From positions 1-63,740 of the forward strand of contig JAEOUN010000044.1 in assembly GCA_016839245.1 (NCBI GenBank): 63,740 nt of DNA, read 5' to 3'. Made by a program: the position numbers and the translations under genes. The stretch's first letter is position 1; each line of letters opens with the position of its first letter. The stretch comes from Candidatus Thorarchaeota archaeon (GTDB taxonomy: Archaea; Asgardarchaeota; Thorarchaeia; Thorarchaeales; Thorarchaeaceae). Shown one piece after another: positions 43,154 to 52,200 of the stretch. The notes beneath the pieces are model-generated. The model was not told the origin of the DNA and made no database searches. It was given only the letters and a program-made list of their open reading frames with translations.

Positions 43154-45904
43154 TCACTCCTCTCTATCGACCTTTGATAGAATGATACTTGCTCTCATAG
43201 CTGCTGCACTACCAGCAGATACTGAATCAGGTATATCCTTGGGACCATCTGCACATCCTGCCACAAAAACTCCAGCAACATCTGTGTCTACAGGTGTAAG
43301 GACCGCATCATGAATGGAAACATATCCTTCATCACTAAGACTCATATTGAGTTCAACAGCGAGGTCTTCAAGTCCTTCGGGAGGTTGTACACCAGGGCTA
43401 AGGATAACAAGGTCATGAGGAACATCTTTCAACTCACCAGTTTCGGTGTTTTCAAATCTCACAAGGAGTTTACCATTCTCTCTATCTTCCATGACTTCTG
43501 CAACACGTCCTCGAACATATTTAACACCAAAACGAGTTCTACTCATTTCATAAAACTCTTCGAAACCCTTACCAAATGCTCTAAGATCAGCATAATAGAC
43601 AGTTACATCAGCATCTGGAAGATGCTCTTTGGACATTGTAGCTAGTTTTGTACCATACATACAACAGACTCTACTGCAGAATGGTACTCCTTTTTGAACG
43701 TCACGAGCTCCAACGCATTGAATGAATCCAATACTCTGAGGTACTTTTCCATCACTCAAACGGACAAGGTGTCCATGAGTAGGACCTGCGGCATTCATTA
43801 ATCGTTCATATTCTATAGCTGTGATAACATTAGAAATCTTGCCGTATCCATATTGAGGATACTGTTCCACATCAAAGAGTCTGTATCCAGTAGCAAGGAT
43901 AATCGCACCAACATGAAGATCAATTACTTCATCTTTCATCTTATGGTCAATTGCCTCACGAGTACAAGCATCGACACATCGTTCGCACTCACAACAGACT
44001 GCGCATCCAAGACAACGTTCAGATTCTGCGATTGCTGTGGTCTCATTAAATCCCAACTCAACCTCAGAGAATGCTCTTTTACGAGTTGCCGTAGCCTGCT
44101 TTGGCATGGCAGTACGAGCTTCTATTGGGTGAAATGTCTTGTCAACCTCATAGGACTGTACTCGATGTCTATCATTTCCACGTCCTTCCATGAGGTCAAT
44201 GCCTTGTATGTGGCGATCTATAGATTCAGCTGCTGATTTACCATGACCTACTGCTTTTACCACTGTATTTGGACCAGTAAAGACATCGCCTCCAGCAAAG
44301 ACTCCTGGCACATTGGTAGCAAGTGTTACTGGATCTGCTTTTACGGTTGCCCATTCGGTGCAATCTAGTTCATTTTGGACACCTCGTGGGTCAGCTGATT
44401 GACCAACGGCAATTATCATCTCATCAACAGCCATGGTAAACTCAGAGTTTGGTATCGGGACTGGTCGGCGTCTTCCCGAATGGTCTGGTTCTCCAAGTCG
44501 CATTTTAACACATCTTATACCTGAAATGTGACCCTTGTTAGTGAGAATCTCTATTGGATTGGTCAGAAGCATGAATTTTATTCCCTCCTCCTGAGCGTCG
44601 TCAACCTCACTTGGAATTGCAGGAATCTCAACATGAGAACGTCGATACACAATGGTGACTTCTTTCGCGCCCAATCTCATTGCGACACGTGCGGAGTCAA
44701 TAGCTGCATCGCCACCACCGACGACTACAACTCGTTCTCCTACGGTAACCTTCTTGCCATTATTCACATCTTCAAGGAACTTGATGGCATGAACAACACC
44801 TTCAGTATCTTCGCCATGTATACCAAGACGATTACTCTCCCATGCCCCTGTAGCAACAAATACTGCCTTGAAGCCTTTCTCAAGAAGTTCATGAATAGAC
44901 CTGACGGTTGTTCCAGTCTTTGCCTTTACGCCCATATCAAGCACTCGTTGAATCTCTTCATCGAGAATCTCACGTGGCAACCGATACTCAGGAATGGAAT
45001 ATCTTAACATTCCACCCAGCTGGTCTTGCTTCTCGAAAATTGTTACTGGATATCCCTTACGAGCAAGATGATATGCGCAGCTAATTCCACCTGGGCCTCC
45101 ACCAACGACAGCTACACGTTCTTTCTTGTCGATTTTTGCTTCAACAGGTGCTGCTCCATGTGCCCGTTCGTAGTCTGCGAGGAATCGATGAAGATTACGA
45201 ATACTAATACTCTCATCAAGCATTCCCCTTTCACACTCAGCCTCACAGAAACTGATACAGACACGACCAAGAACACCCGGGAAGGGAATAGACCTTCGTA
45301 CAATCTCAAGAGCTTCATCAAACTTACCATGACGCATCATTGTTACAAAGCCCTGAGCATTGACTTGAGCAGGACAGGTAGCTCGACAAGCAGGCTCTCC
45401 TTTTTTATCTATAGTGACAACATTTGGCGTTGCCTGTGGAAAAGGCGTGTAGATTGCCTTTCTGAATCCAATATTCGCATCAAAATAATTTGGTACTTCA
45501 ACGGGACAAACGGAGATACAATCACCACAGCCAGAACACTTATTCTCGTCTACATAACGAGCACGCCTGTGCACACGAACTCTGAAGTCACCAGTCTCAC
45601 CGGATACAGATTTGATCTCTGAATAAGTAAGAAGATCAATATTTGGGTGACGCGAAACTTCACTTAGTTTGGGTGTTAAAATACAGGCACTACAATCAAG
45701 TGTAGGGAAGGTTTTGTCTATTTGAGCCATTACACCTCCAATAGACGGGGACTTCTCAAGAAGGGTCACTTTGAATCCCTGATTTGCGATATCGAGAGCA
45801 GCCTGCATTCCTGCAACACCGCCTCCAACAACTAAGGCTTCATTTGACTTGATTGTGTCTCCACTGCCGGAAGGATTAGATTTTGGATGTCTTTCCGTAG
45901 TCAT
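43154..45904 (-). CDS. hdrA: HdrA with an inserted GltD/NfnB-like pyridine-nucleotide oxidoreductase module
   Basis: A 916-residue flavoprotein. Residues 1-165 and 640-916 are HdrA: VVGGGVAGMQAAL, TLDCSACILTPKL and the CSGCGDCISVCP site at 123-134, then at the end VAGCADGPKDIPDSV. The second ferredoxin site is interrupted by about 475 residues of GltD/NfnB type. The insert has N-terminal Cys clusters (CRATCPAQ 173-180, CISFCEAECERG 216-227), an FAD motif VVGGGPGGISCAYHL near 266, an NAD(P)H motif VVGGGDAAIDSARVA near 394 and GGDVFTGP near 538. A dense Cys group, CLGCAVCCECERCVDAC, follows at 631-647. It should link NAD(P)H to the Hdr/hydrogenase complex. GGAGGT 7 bases before ATG 45904; first gene of the operon. 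Confidence 0.9.
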   Translation of the reverse strand: MTTERHPKSNPSGSGDTIKSNEALVVGGGVAGMQAALDIANQGFKVTLLEKSPSIGGVMAQIDKTFPTLDCSACILTPKLSEVSRHPNIDLLTYSEIKSVSGETGDFRVRVHRRARYVDENKCSGCGDCISVCPVEVPNYFDANIGFRKAIYTPFPQATPNVVTIDKKGEPACRATCPAQVNAQGFVTMMRHGKFDEALEIVRRSIPFPGVLGRVCISFCEAECERGMLDESISIRNLHRFLADYERAHGAAPVEAKIDKKERVAVVGGGPGGISCAYHLARKGYPVTIFEKQDQLGGMLRYSIPEYRLPREILDEEIQRVLDMGVKAKTGTTVRSIHELLEKGFKAVFVATGAWESNRLGIHGEDTEGVVHAIKFLEDVNNGKKVTVGERVVVVGGGDAAIDSARVAMRLGAKEVTIVYRRSHVEIPAIPSEVDDAQEEGIKFMLLTNPIEILTNKGHISGIRCVKMRLGEPDHSGRRRPVPIPNSEFTMAVDEMIIAVGQSADPRGVQNELDCTEWATVKADPVTLATNVPGVFAGGDVFTGPNTVVKAVGHGKSAAESIDRHIQGIDLMEGRGNDRHRVQSYEVDKTFHPIEARTAMPKQATATRKRAFSEVELGFNETTAIAESERCLGCAVCCECERCVDACTREAIDHKMKDEVIDLHVGAIILATGYRLFDVEQYPQYGYGKISNVITAIEYERLMNAAGPTHGHLVRLSDGKVPQSIGFIQCVGARDVQKGVPFCSRVCCMYGTKLATMSKEHLPDADVTVYYADLRAFGKGFEEFYEMSRTRFGVKYVRGRVAEVMEDRENGKLLVRFENTETGELKDVPHDLVILSPGVQPPEGLEDLAVELNMSLSDEGYVSIHDAVLTPVDTDVAGVFVAGCADGPKDIPDSVSAGSAAAMRASIILSKVDREE

Positions 45905-46241
45905 TTACCGACCTCCATATGTGCATGAAAAATGATAACGGTATTGTTTTGTGAAAAAATGGGGTCACTTAGCCTCTGGTACTGTATAAAGTGGACAAGT
46001 TTGAATGTCCGATAATGATTAGTACCAATTCCATGGTCGTTCAATGACATCAAATCTGGACCCGCGTTCTGTTTTCTGACGGAATCATTGAAGATATTCC
46101 TATCGAGTCTAAGAACGATACTTCGTAAAATGTACGCCTATATATCTCTTACACATTTCTTTCAAAAATGTCCTATTTCATTCATTTTACTACAAGATTA
46201 TGAAGGTAGGTTTCAAGAGTGCAATTAACGACGTTAATAAT
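45905..46241. other. Intergenic region upstream of the Hdr/Mvh operon, with candidate promoter
   Basis: 337 bases between the PEP carboxykinase stop and the first hdrA. On the minus strand GATATATAGG (46137-46146) after a purine-rich stretch (AAGAAATGTGTAAGA) is a good BRE/TATA pair and would give a leader of about 210 bases. A weaker CTTTATAC lies nearer the gene, about 85 bases before it. The long leader contains no gene I can support. Confidence 0.5.
46139..46146 (-). promoter_or_regulatory. Candidate TATA box of the Hdr/Mvh operon
   Basis: GATATATA on the minus strand, preceded by purines. It is the strongest TATA-like sequence in the leader of the Hdr/Mvh operon. Distance to ATG 45904 is about 235 bases. 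Confidence 0.4.
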
Positions 46242-48125
46242 TCAATCAATCTCTTCGAATACATGTGGATTGATATAATCTCCATGCTGTTTTTGAGTTG
46301 CCAATAATCGTTCACGCTGTCCGAGTAGTTCCTTGAAGAGTTCACCAGGAGCATCAGGAACTGTATCTCGATAGATTTTCTCGATTCGTTCGATTTTAGC
46401 AAGAAATTCAGGAACTCTGAGCTTAAATTGCTCATTATACTCTTCCAATGTGTAGTCTTGATTCAGGATATCCTTGAACAATCGTCTAAGATCATGATAT
46501 TTAGGAATATTACCAATAGGAGTTTCGATTGCATCAACTTCGCCATGGATTCTATTCTCCATCCATTGAAGCCAAACCCGCTTAGCATCTTTTTCAGTCA
46601 AATATTCACCTTCACTATTTTCTAGGAAGTAGTTGACTGCATAGATACGAGGAGGATTTGCTATTTGCTCACCAAATTTCAGATGATTTTTGATGTATTG
46701 CCCTAATGGAATGGATATGAAATCGAGATTTGAAAAAGGTTGAAACATTCGTACACCACTTGGTCCAAGTGTTGCTGAAGTAGTCTTGCTCTCAAGACAG
46801 GCACCCATAGTCAACACACCATGTTTCCAATTATGAGATTCATGAACCGGTGGCCATGTATCACCATCTCGTCCACCATAAATGATACCACCAATTTCTA
46901 CACCATTTGGATTATCAAGATCCTCATCAACATTAGGCAATCCTCGGAGACTCAGAGTATATCGAGCATTTTTATGTGCAATGGGAATTTCTTCACCATT
47001 CTCATCAGCTTTTCCAATCCACCAAGGTCCCGAATGATTGACACCACGTGGCGGAATAGGTCTTCCATCATCAAGCCATCGAGGTTCGCCATCTTGAGTA
47101 ATTAAGACATTAGAATAGATTACTGGCTGATCAGAATTCAATACTGACCAAATAACCGGATCATCCTTCTCACTTACTGATCTGATTATGCCAAATATTC
47201 CACTTTCCACATTAACTCCACGAACTTTGCCATTGATAATTCTAAGATAGGTCAGATCATCACCAACAATTGTGGCACCTTTAATCATTGAAGTACTTGT
47301 CTTGCCACATGCCGAAGGAAATGCACCGGTGAGGTATGTCTTGCGTCCTTCAGGACCATTCATACCCATGAGAAACATATGCTCAGCAAGCCAGTCTTCT
47401 CTATTTGCCTTTCTAATAGCCAAACGAAGTGCGAGTTTCTTCAAACCAATCGTATTCCCAGCATATTGAGTGTTATAACTATACACAATGTTCTCCAGAT
47501 AGTCAATTGATACTCCTCGTTCTTGCCAGCCAAAACTCACTGATTGGATGAGCCTTCCTGATGAATGAAGCATCCAGAAGACCTCCCTCTTTTCAGAAAG
47601 GCGTTTGAAGTACTCATAACCAGGACGGTAGAGTAAATCCTCGCTATGAGCAACATAGAATGAATCCGTTATCTGCACACAAGGGATTGAAAAGTCTGAA
47701 TCAAGAGGGCCCAAACAAAAGAAGCGAACAACCATTTTCTTATTATGCATGCTTCCTTTCATTCGTTCTTCAATCTCTTTTAAGCCCTCATCACGGTCGA
47801 TTTGCTCGAGATGAGCTCCTAAGGTTTCACCTTTCGGAACTAAATATCGGGTATGTCCCTTGTCGCGCGCCTGATCAAAAAAGCCATCATAATGAACAGT
47901 GTGGCAGCTTCTTACCAGTTCTGTTTCTTCGCTTCTTGATATCGCAGTCCGCCGAATATAATCAATATCTTCCTTTGAATCAGTGCAGACATAAACCTTC
48001 ATGGGTTCACAGAGATCAACTGCTTTTGCAACAAATCGATGTACATCTCTATTTGGGATAGCAAGTAGCTTCGCAAGACCAATGGGAGTCAAGTATTGTT
48101 CAAGGGTCGCAATTACGTCTTTCAT
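46242..48125 (-). CDS. pckG: Phosphoenolpyruvate carboxykinase (GTP)
   Basis: A 627-residue enzyme of the GTP-dependent PEPCK family, interconverting oxaloacetate and PEP for gluconeogenesis. The kinase-1a P-loop GAFPSACGKTSTSM (about residue 278), the following TIVGDDLTYLR (metal/kinase-2) and FPGWNW-like GLPNVD regions are present. FLMGM and RDGDTWPPVHES add to the family match. ATG 48125 has GAGGT 6 bases upstream; the longer frame to TTG 48161 lacks this site. The minus-strand promoter is probably the AT-rich GATATTATATTG around 48175. Confidence 0.93.
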   Translation of the reverse strand: MKDVIATLEQYLTPIGLAKLLAIPNRDVHRFVAKAVDLCEPMKVYVCTDSKEDIDYIRRTAISRSEETELVRSCHTVHYDGFFDQARDKGHTRYLVPKGETLGAHLEQIDRDEGLKEIEERMKGSMHNKKMVVRFFCLGPLDSDFSIPCVQITDSFYVAHSEDLLYRPGYEYFKRLSEKREVFWMLHSSGRLIQSVSFGWQERGVSIDYLENIVYSYNTQYAGNTIGLKKLALRLAIRKANREDWLAEHMFLMGMNGPEGRKTYLTGAFPSACGKTSTSMIKGATIVGDDLTYLRIINGKVRGVNVESGIFGIIRSVSEKDDPVIWSVLNSDQPVIYSNVLITQDGEPRWLDDGRPIPPRGVNHSGPWWIGKADENGEEIPIAHKNARYTLSLRGLPNVDEDLDNPNGVEIGGIIYGGRDGDTWPPVHESHNWKHGVLTMGACLESKTTSATLGPSGVRMFQPFSNLDFISIPLGQYIKNHLKFGEQIANPPRIYAVNYFLENSEGEYLTEKDAKRVWLQWMENRIHGEVDAIETPIGNIPKYHDLRRLFKDILNQDYTLEEYNEQFKLRVPEFLAKIERIEKIYRDTVPDAPGELFKELLGQRERLLATQKQHGDYINPHVFEEID

Positions 48126-48308
48126 GGAGGGACCTCGAAGATAAAGCCTATAGTGATGCAAATAATAGTATTCTCAATATAATATCGTCGTCAGAGGCAA
48201 AGAAATATTCCATTTCCTGTCAAAAAAGAGGGGACAAAAGAAGTTCATAATGATCTAGTCAATGTATCATTATGATTCTTTGTCCACTTATATGGTATGA
48301 ATACAAAA

Positions 48309-49643
48309 CTAACTCTTACGCAGTGTTGGTGCAACCTTCTTGAATGCCTCTAGATGGGCTTCTATATCCTCATCTGAATGTTGAACAGATATGAGCCATT
48401 CTTCTTCAGGTCCATAAGCCATTGATAGAATTCCTTCATTGAACATTGCTATCCAATACTCATGCCATATCTCCTTATCAGTCTGAAGCCAATCTCTGTA
48501 ATTCCGCACTGGTTTCTTACTAAACAGGATTCCACCGACTCCATCAATTCCTTGTACAACGGCATCCAGTTTGTTATCTTTGATTATGTCATTGTAACCT
48601 CTCATTAGGTTATTACCTAAACCAGCCACCTTTACGTATGCATCATCGGTTAGTATCTCTGTCAAGGTTATCTTGCATGCTCTAATGGATAAGGGATTTG
48701 CTGAAAAGGTTCCAAAAAGCCCTTCATGACCAATATTAGCCATAATCTCTTCTTTCCCACCACAAGCACCAATAGGTAATCCACCGCCTATTGCTTTTGC
48801 TAAACAGACGAGATCTGGTTTGATATTGAAATACTCCGAAGCTCCACCGGCAGCTATTTTAACACCGGTCTTGACTTCATCAAAAATTAGTAAGACATTG
48901 TATTCTTTTGTGAGCTTTCTCAGACCTTCAAGATATCCTTTTTCAGGAGGAATCACTCCTGCATTCATCATTACTGGTTCAACAATTACTGCCGCTACTT
49001 CTCCAGCATATTTCTTCAGGAGAGCGTCCATTGCAGGCAAATTATTGAAAGGTGCAACAATTGTATCTTTCACAACGCCTTGAGTAATACCACTACCATA
49101 AGGTATCGAACTGGGTTGTTCTGGAGGACCAGCAGTACCAGCTGAAGGTCTCTTACTAATATGAAGACAATCAGCTAATCCATGATATGCACCTTCAATC
49201 TTGATAATTTTGTCTTTTTGAGTATATGCTCTCGCCAAACGAATCGCATACCATGTAGCTTCTGTCCCGGAATTAACAAATCTCAGCTTTTCTATGGGAA
49301 ATCTTTTTTCGAGAGCCTTTGCTGCATCAGAAATCTCCTCATGAGGCAATCCAAACATTGTACCTCGATCTAGTTGATCATGGAGGCCTTCTACTAACTT
49401 AGGATGACGGTGGCCAACGAAAAGAACGCCCCAGCATAGATTGAAATCGATAAACGAATTCCCATCCACATCAATTACTTTCGACCCATTTGTACTCTTA
49501 GCAAAAATCGGGTATGGATCATATGTTGGAGCAGAACCACCAATACCTGCGGATAGATATTGTACTGCTTCTTTGAAATATTCCTTTGACTTACCAGTCT
49601 TTTGCTCGTATATTTCGTAGAGCTTGTTTAGATGTTCATTCAC
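48309..49643 (-). CDS. Class III PLP aminotransferase, glutamate-1-semialdehyde aminomutase-like
   Basis: A 444-residue PLP enzyme. The lysine motif CLAKAIGGGLPIGA (Lys about residue 274), IFDEVKTGV (PLP ring Asp), and FVNSGTEATWYAIRLARAYT are class III hallmarks, closest to HemL/GSA aminomutases. It is likely an aminotransferase of an unknown amino compound; no haem genes are nearby. Start GTG 49643 with TAGTGATAG upstream. It is the last of a run of amino-acid genes on this strand. Confidence 0.82.
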   Translation of the reverse strand: MNEHLNKLYEIYEQKTGKSKEYFKEAVQYLSAGIGGSAPTYDPYPIFAKSTNGSKVIDVDGNSFIDFNLCWGVLFVGHRHPKLVEGLHDQLDRGTMFGLPHEEISDAAKALEKRFPIEKLRFVNSGTEATWYAIRLARAYTQKDKIIKIEGAYHGLADCLHISKRPSAGTAGPPEQPSSIPYGSGITQGVVKDTIVAPFNNLPAMDALLKKYAGEVAAVIVEPVMMNAGVIPPEKGYLEGLRKLTKEYNVLLIFDEVKTGVKIAAGGASEYFNIKPDLVCLAKAIGGGLPIGACGGKEEIMANIGHEGLFGTFSANPLSIRACKITLTEILTDDAYVKVAGLGNNLMRGYNDIIKDNKLDAVVQGIDGVGGILFSKKPVRNYRDWLQTDKEIWHEYWIAMFNEGILSMAYGPEEEWLISVQHSDEDIEAHLEAFKKVAPTLRKS

Positions 49644-49787
49644 TTTCTATCACTATCCAACCTGTTCATTAGTTAATTATGAAGCAATTCCAATATAACA
49701 CTCTTACGTTATAATCTAAAATTTATCCTCTTTTTTGCAGAGATGAATAATGTGAACCGCTCACTCAATAAGGAGTAAGAAGGAATT

Positions 49788-51068
49788 CTAATCAAACCGC
49801 TCCAGTGTCTCAACCAATCGATCAATGCCAGAGTTAATTAATTCATAAGTCTGAGCAAATGAAACTCGTAGATAACCATCGCCTCCAGGACCAAAGTAAC
49901 TCCCACTTGCTGTTAGCACCTTGGCAAAAATAGCTAGATATAGCATTACTACGAGAGAGTTACTTTCATCAAGATCCTTCATAGAAAAGAGATTCTTTGG
50001 AATAGTATTGAGGATATCCGTACCTTTAGTTTTCAAGGAGTCTTTCATTGTGTCAATATGTTGTTCAATCAATTGCTGAATATTTACAAACATGAAAAAG
50101 CTACCTTTAGGACGGACTGGTTGTATCAATGGAACCTCATGAGAAAACCTATCCACCATCAACTGTCTTCGCCGATCATATTCACTGACCATTTCTTTTA
50201 TGCAATCTTGGGAACCATTCAAAGCAGCTATTGCGGCTCTCTGTGAAACCACCGGTGAACATATTGTTGAATATTGATGAATTTTCCTGAAACCGGAGAT
50301 AATATCTGGAGGTGCGAGAATCCAACCAATTCTAAAACCGGTCATTGCATAGCTTTTTGAAAGACCATTTACAGTGATTGTTCTCTCAGATGCATTACCT
50401 ATTGCTGCAGGACTATAGTGTTTCACTCCATCAAAGATAATTTTCTCATACAACTCATCCGAGAGTAAAATAAGGTCATAATCCTCAGCAATGTCAACAA
50501 TCATTTTGAGGTTTTTCTTGTCCCAGACTGCACCATTAGGATTATTCGGTGTGCTAATAATAATCATCTTAGTACGGGGAGAGATTGCAGCCTTGATAGA
50601 TTCAGAATCAGGGATAAATCCATTCTGCTCTTTTGTTGGCACTAAAACAGATTTTCCACCAAAGATGCGAACAATTGAATCATACGCAAAATATGAGGGA
50701 GTTGGTATTATGACATTATCACCGGGATTAATTAAAGCATGAATAGCGCCAAAAATAGCAGGACTTGTTCCAGCTGTTACTAAGACCTCATCATGAGGAT
50801 TGGGTTTGAAGTTATTATCAATTCTTGTTTTTTCAGCAATAGCTTCTCTCAATTCAAGCAATCCAGGATCTGGTGAATAATGAGTGTCACCATGTTCTAA
50901 TGCTTCATGAGCAGCTTGCATAATATGGGGTGGCGTATCGTAATTCGGTTCACCTAAACCAAGGCTAAGAAAAGGATAATTCTCAGAAAGATGCAGTAAT
51001 AGCTCAATCCCACTCAAGGGAAGTGCGGCAATATTTCTCTGTATCTTCTGAGAACCGACTTTGCTCAT
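49788..51068 (-). CDS. Class I/II PLP aminotransferase (aspartate aminotransferase-like)
   Basis: A 426-residue fold-type I aminotransferase. Seen are SLGLGEPNYDTPPHI, SPDPGLLELREAIAEKTR, ISTPNNPNGAVW, LLSDELYEKIIFDG, the PLP lysine motif NGLSKSYAMTGFRIGW (Lys about residue 237) and GYLRVSFAQ. It carries an insertion of about 30 residues before the C-terminal Arg motif (around 330-370), longer than usual for the family. It likely links an amino acid to its 2-oxo acid, possibly feeding the hydroxyacid/oxoacid module encoded just upstream. A GGTGA site precedes ATG 51068. Confidence 0.88.
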   Translation of the reverse strand: MSKVGSQKIQRNIAALPLSGIELLLHLSENYPFLSLGLGEPNYDTPPHIMQAAHEALEHGDTHYSPDPGLLELREAIAEKTRIDNNFKPNPHDEVLVTAGTSPAIFGAIHALINPGDNVIIPTPSYFAYDSIVRIFGGKSVLVPTKEQNGFIPDSESIKAAISPRTKMIIISTPNNPNGAVWDKKNLKMIVDIAEDYDLILLSDELYEKIIFDGVKHYSPAAIGNASERTITVNGLSKSYAMTGFRIGWILAPPDIISGFRKIHQYSTICSPVVSQRAAIAALNGSQDCIKEMVSEYDRRRQLMVDRFSHEVPLIQPVRPKGSFFMFVNIQQLIEQHIDTMKDSLKTKGTDILNTIPKNLFSMKDLDESNSLVVMLYLAIFAKVLTASGSYFGPGGDGYLRVSFAQTYELINSGIDRLVETLERFD

Positions 51069-51080
51069 TAAGGATTCACC

Positions 51081-51803
51081 TTATAATCCAAGAATTTTCG
51101 CTACAAACTCAGGGAAATCAAGCATATCTATTTTACTTCCACTGCGCTCTATGCCCTCTCTCAGATTAAAGGTACAGAAAGGACAGGCGGTTGTTAATAT
51201 TGATGCTCCAGTTTCCTCAGCTTCAAGGATACGTACTTCTGCAGCTCCTCTTGCTAAGTCACGATTGGTCGATCTTACACCGCCGCCTGCGCCACAACAT
51301 GAAGCTGTTTCACGACTCTTATCCATTTCTCGTAATTCAACCTGAGATATTCCTTGTAACGCTTCTCGAGGATCATCATAGATTCCCATGTGTCTGCCAA
51401 TATGACAGGGATCATGATATGTGACAGAGATTGATTCACCTTCTGGAAATTTCAATTTGCCTTCTTCAATTATCTCTTTAAGAAGACTGGGAAAATGAAT
51501 GGCTTCAAAGGGTAAATCTTCGCCAAGTATAGCCGGGTAATCCATGGACAAAGTTCTGAAGCACCCAGCGCATGCAGTAACAACTCGTGTTGCGCCAATG
51601 GCTTTCAATGCATCCACATTGTGTCTGGTCATTCTTTTTCCATCATCAATAAAACCTGTACGAAAAGCGACACTACCACAACACCATTCATCCTCGCCCA
51701 ACATCTTGAACTCGATTCCTGCATGACGTAGTACCTTAATGGTAGCTTCTGCAATACTAGGTAATCTATAGGTTGCCATACATCCTGCAAAATATACTAA
51801 CAT
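51081..51803 (-). CDS. CCG-domain iron-sulfur subunit (GlcF/LldE/HdrB-like, C-terminal half)
   Basis: A 240-residue protein with two CCG domains: FAGCMATYRL with CCGSVAFRTG, and HDPCHIGRHM with SCCGAGGGVR and TTACPFCTFNL. In GlcF/GlpC-type dehydrogenases this module receives electrons from the flavoprotein. The frame opens at 51878, but ATG 51803 has GGAGG 9 bases upstream and starts 4 bases after the stop of the preceding ferredoxin gene. Confidence 0.88.
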   Translation of the reverse strand: MLVYFAGCMATYRLPSIAEATIKVLRHAGIEFKMLGEDEWCCGSVAFRTGFIDDGKRMTRHNVDALKAIGATRVVTACAGCFRTLSMDYPAILGEDLPFEAIHFPSLLKEIIEEGKLKFPEGESISVTYHDPCHIGRHMGIYDDPREALQGISQVELREMDKSRETASCCGAGGGVRSTNRDLARGAAEVRILEAEETGASILTTACPFCTFNLREGIERSGSKIDMLDFPEFVAKILGL

Positions 51804-51807
51804 TTCT

Positions 51808-52200
51808 TTATGCCTCCGCAAGATGCTTGAGTCGTTCACGTTCCTTTGGATCTTCTCCGAAAGGATTATGGGTTTCATTGAGATTCTTTACCAATTCTTT
51901 AGAAATAGTATTTCCATAACCTCGTTTTACTAACTCATTTCTAGCTGCTTCAATGACCGAAGCGATATCTAATCCTGAGAGACAGGTTGCTTGGCAGTTC
52001 TTACAAGTTGTACATTCATACATTCTCTGAGCAACTTCATCCCAATCTAGCCAACCTCGTAACAAGGCATAAAGAATAGACATCTTTCCTTTTGCACTAT
52101 TAGATTCAAGATTCGTCTGTTTGTATATTGGACAATTAGATTGGCAAAGCCCACAACTTACACATTCAAGAATAATATGTTTATGTTCATCAAAACTCAT
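51808..52200 (-). CDS. Two-[4Fe-4S] ferredoxin-type subunit (GlcF N-terminal-like)
   Basis: A 130-residue protein with two 4Fe-4S motifs, CVSCGLCQSNCPIYK and CTTCKNCQATCLSG. Together with the following CCG protein it reproduces, as two genes, the single GlcF/GlpC chain of bacteria. The four-base ATGA overlap with the flavoprotein gene shows co-translation. Confidence 0.88.
   Translation of the reverse strand: MSFDEHKHIILECVSCGLCQSNCPIYKQTNLESNSAKGKMSILYALLRGWLDWDEVAQRMYECTTCKNCQATCLSGLDIASVIEAARNELVKRGYGNTISKELVKNLNETHNPFGEDPKERERLKHLAEA

Noticed and set aside
45026..45622. 198-residue open frame on the plus strand inside the hdrA gene
   Set aside because: It is antisense to a clearly conserved protein, shows no ribosome site and has low-complexity composition typical of shadow frames of AT-rich genes.
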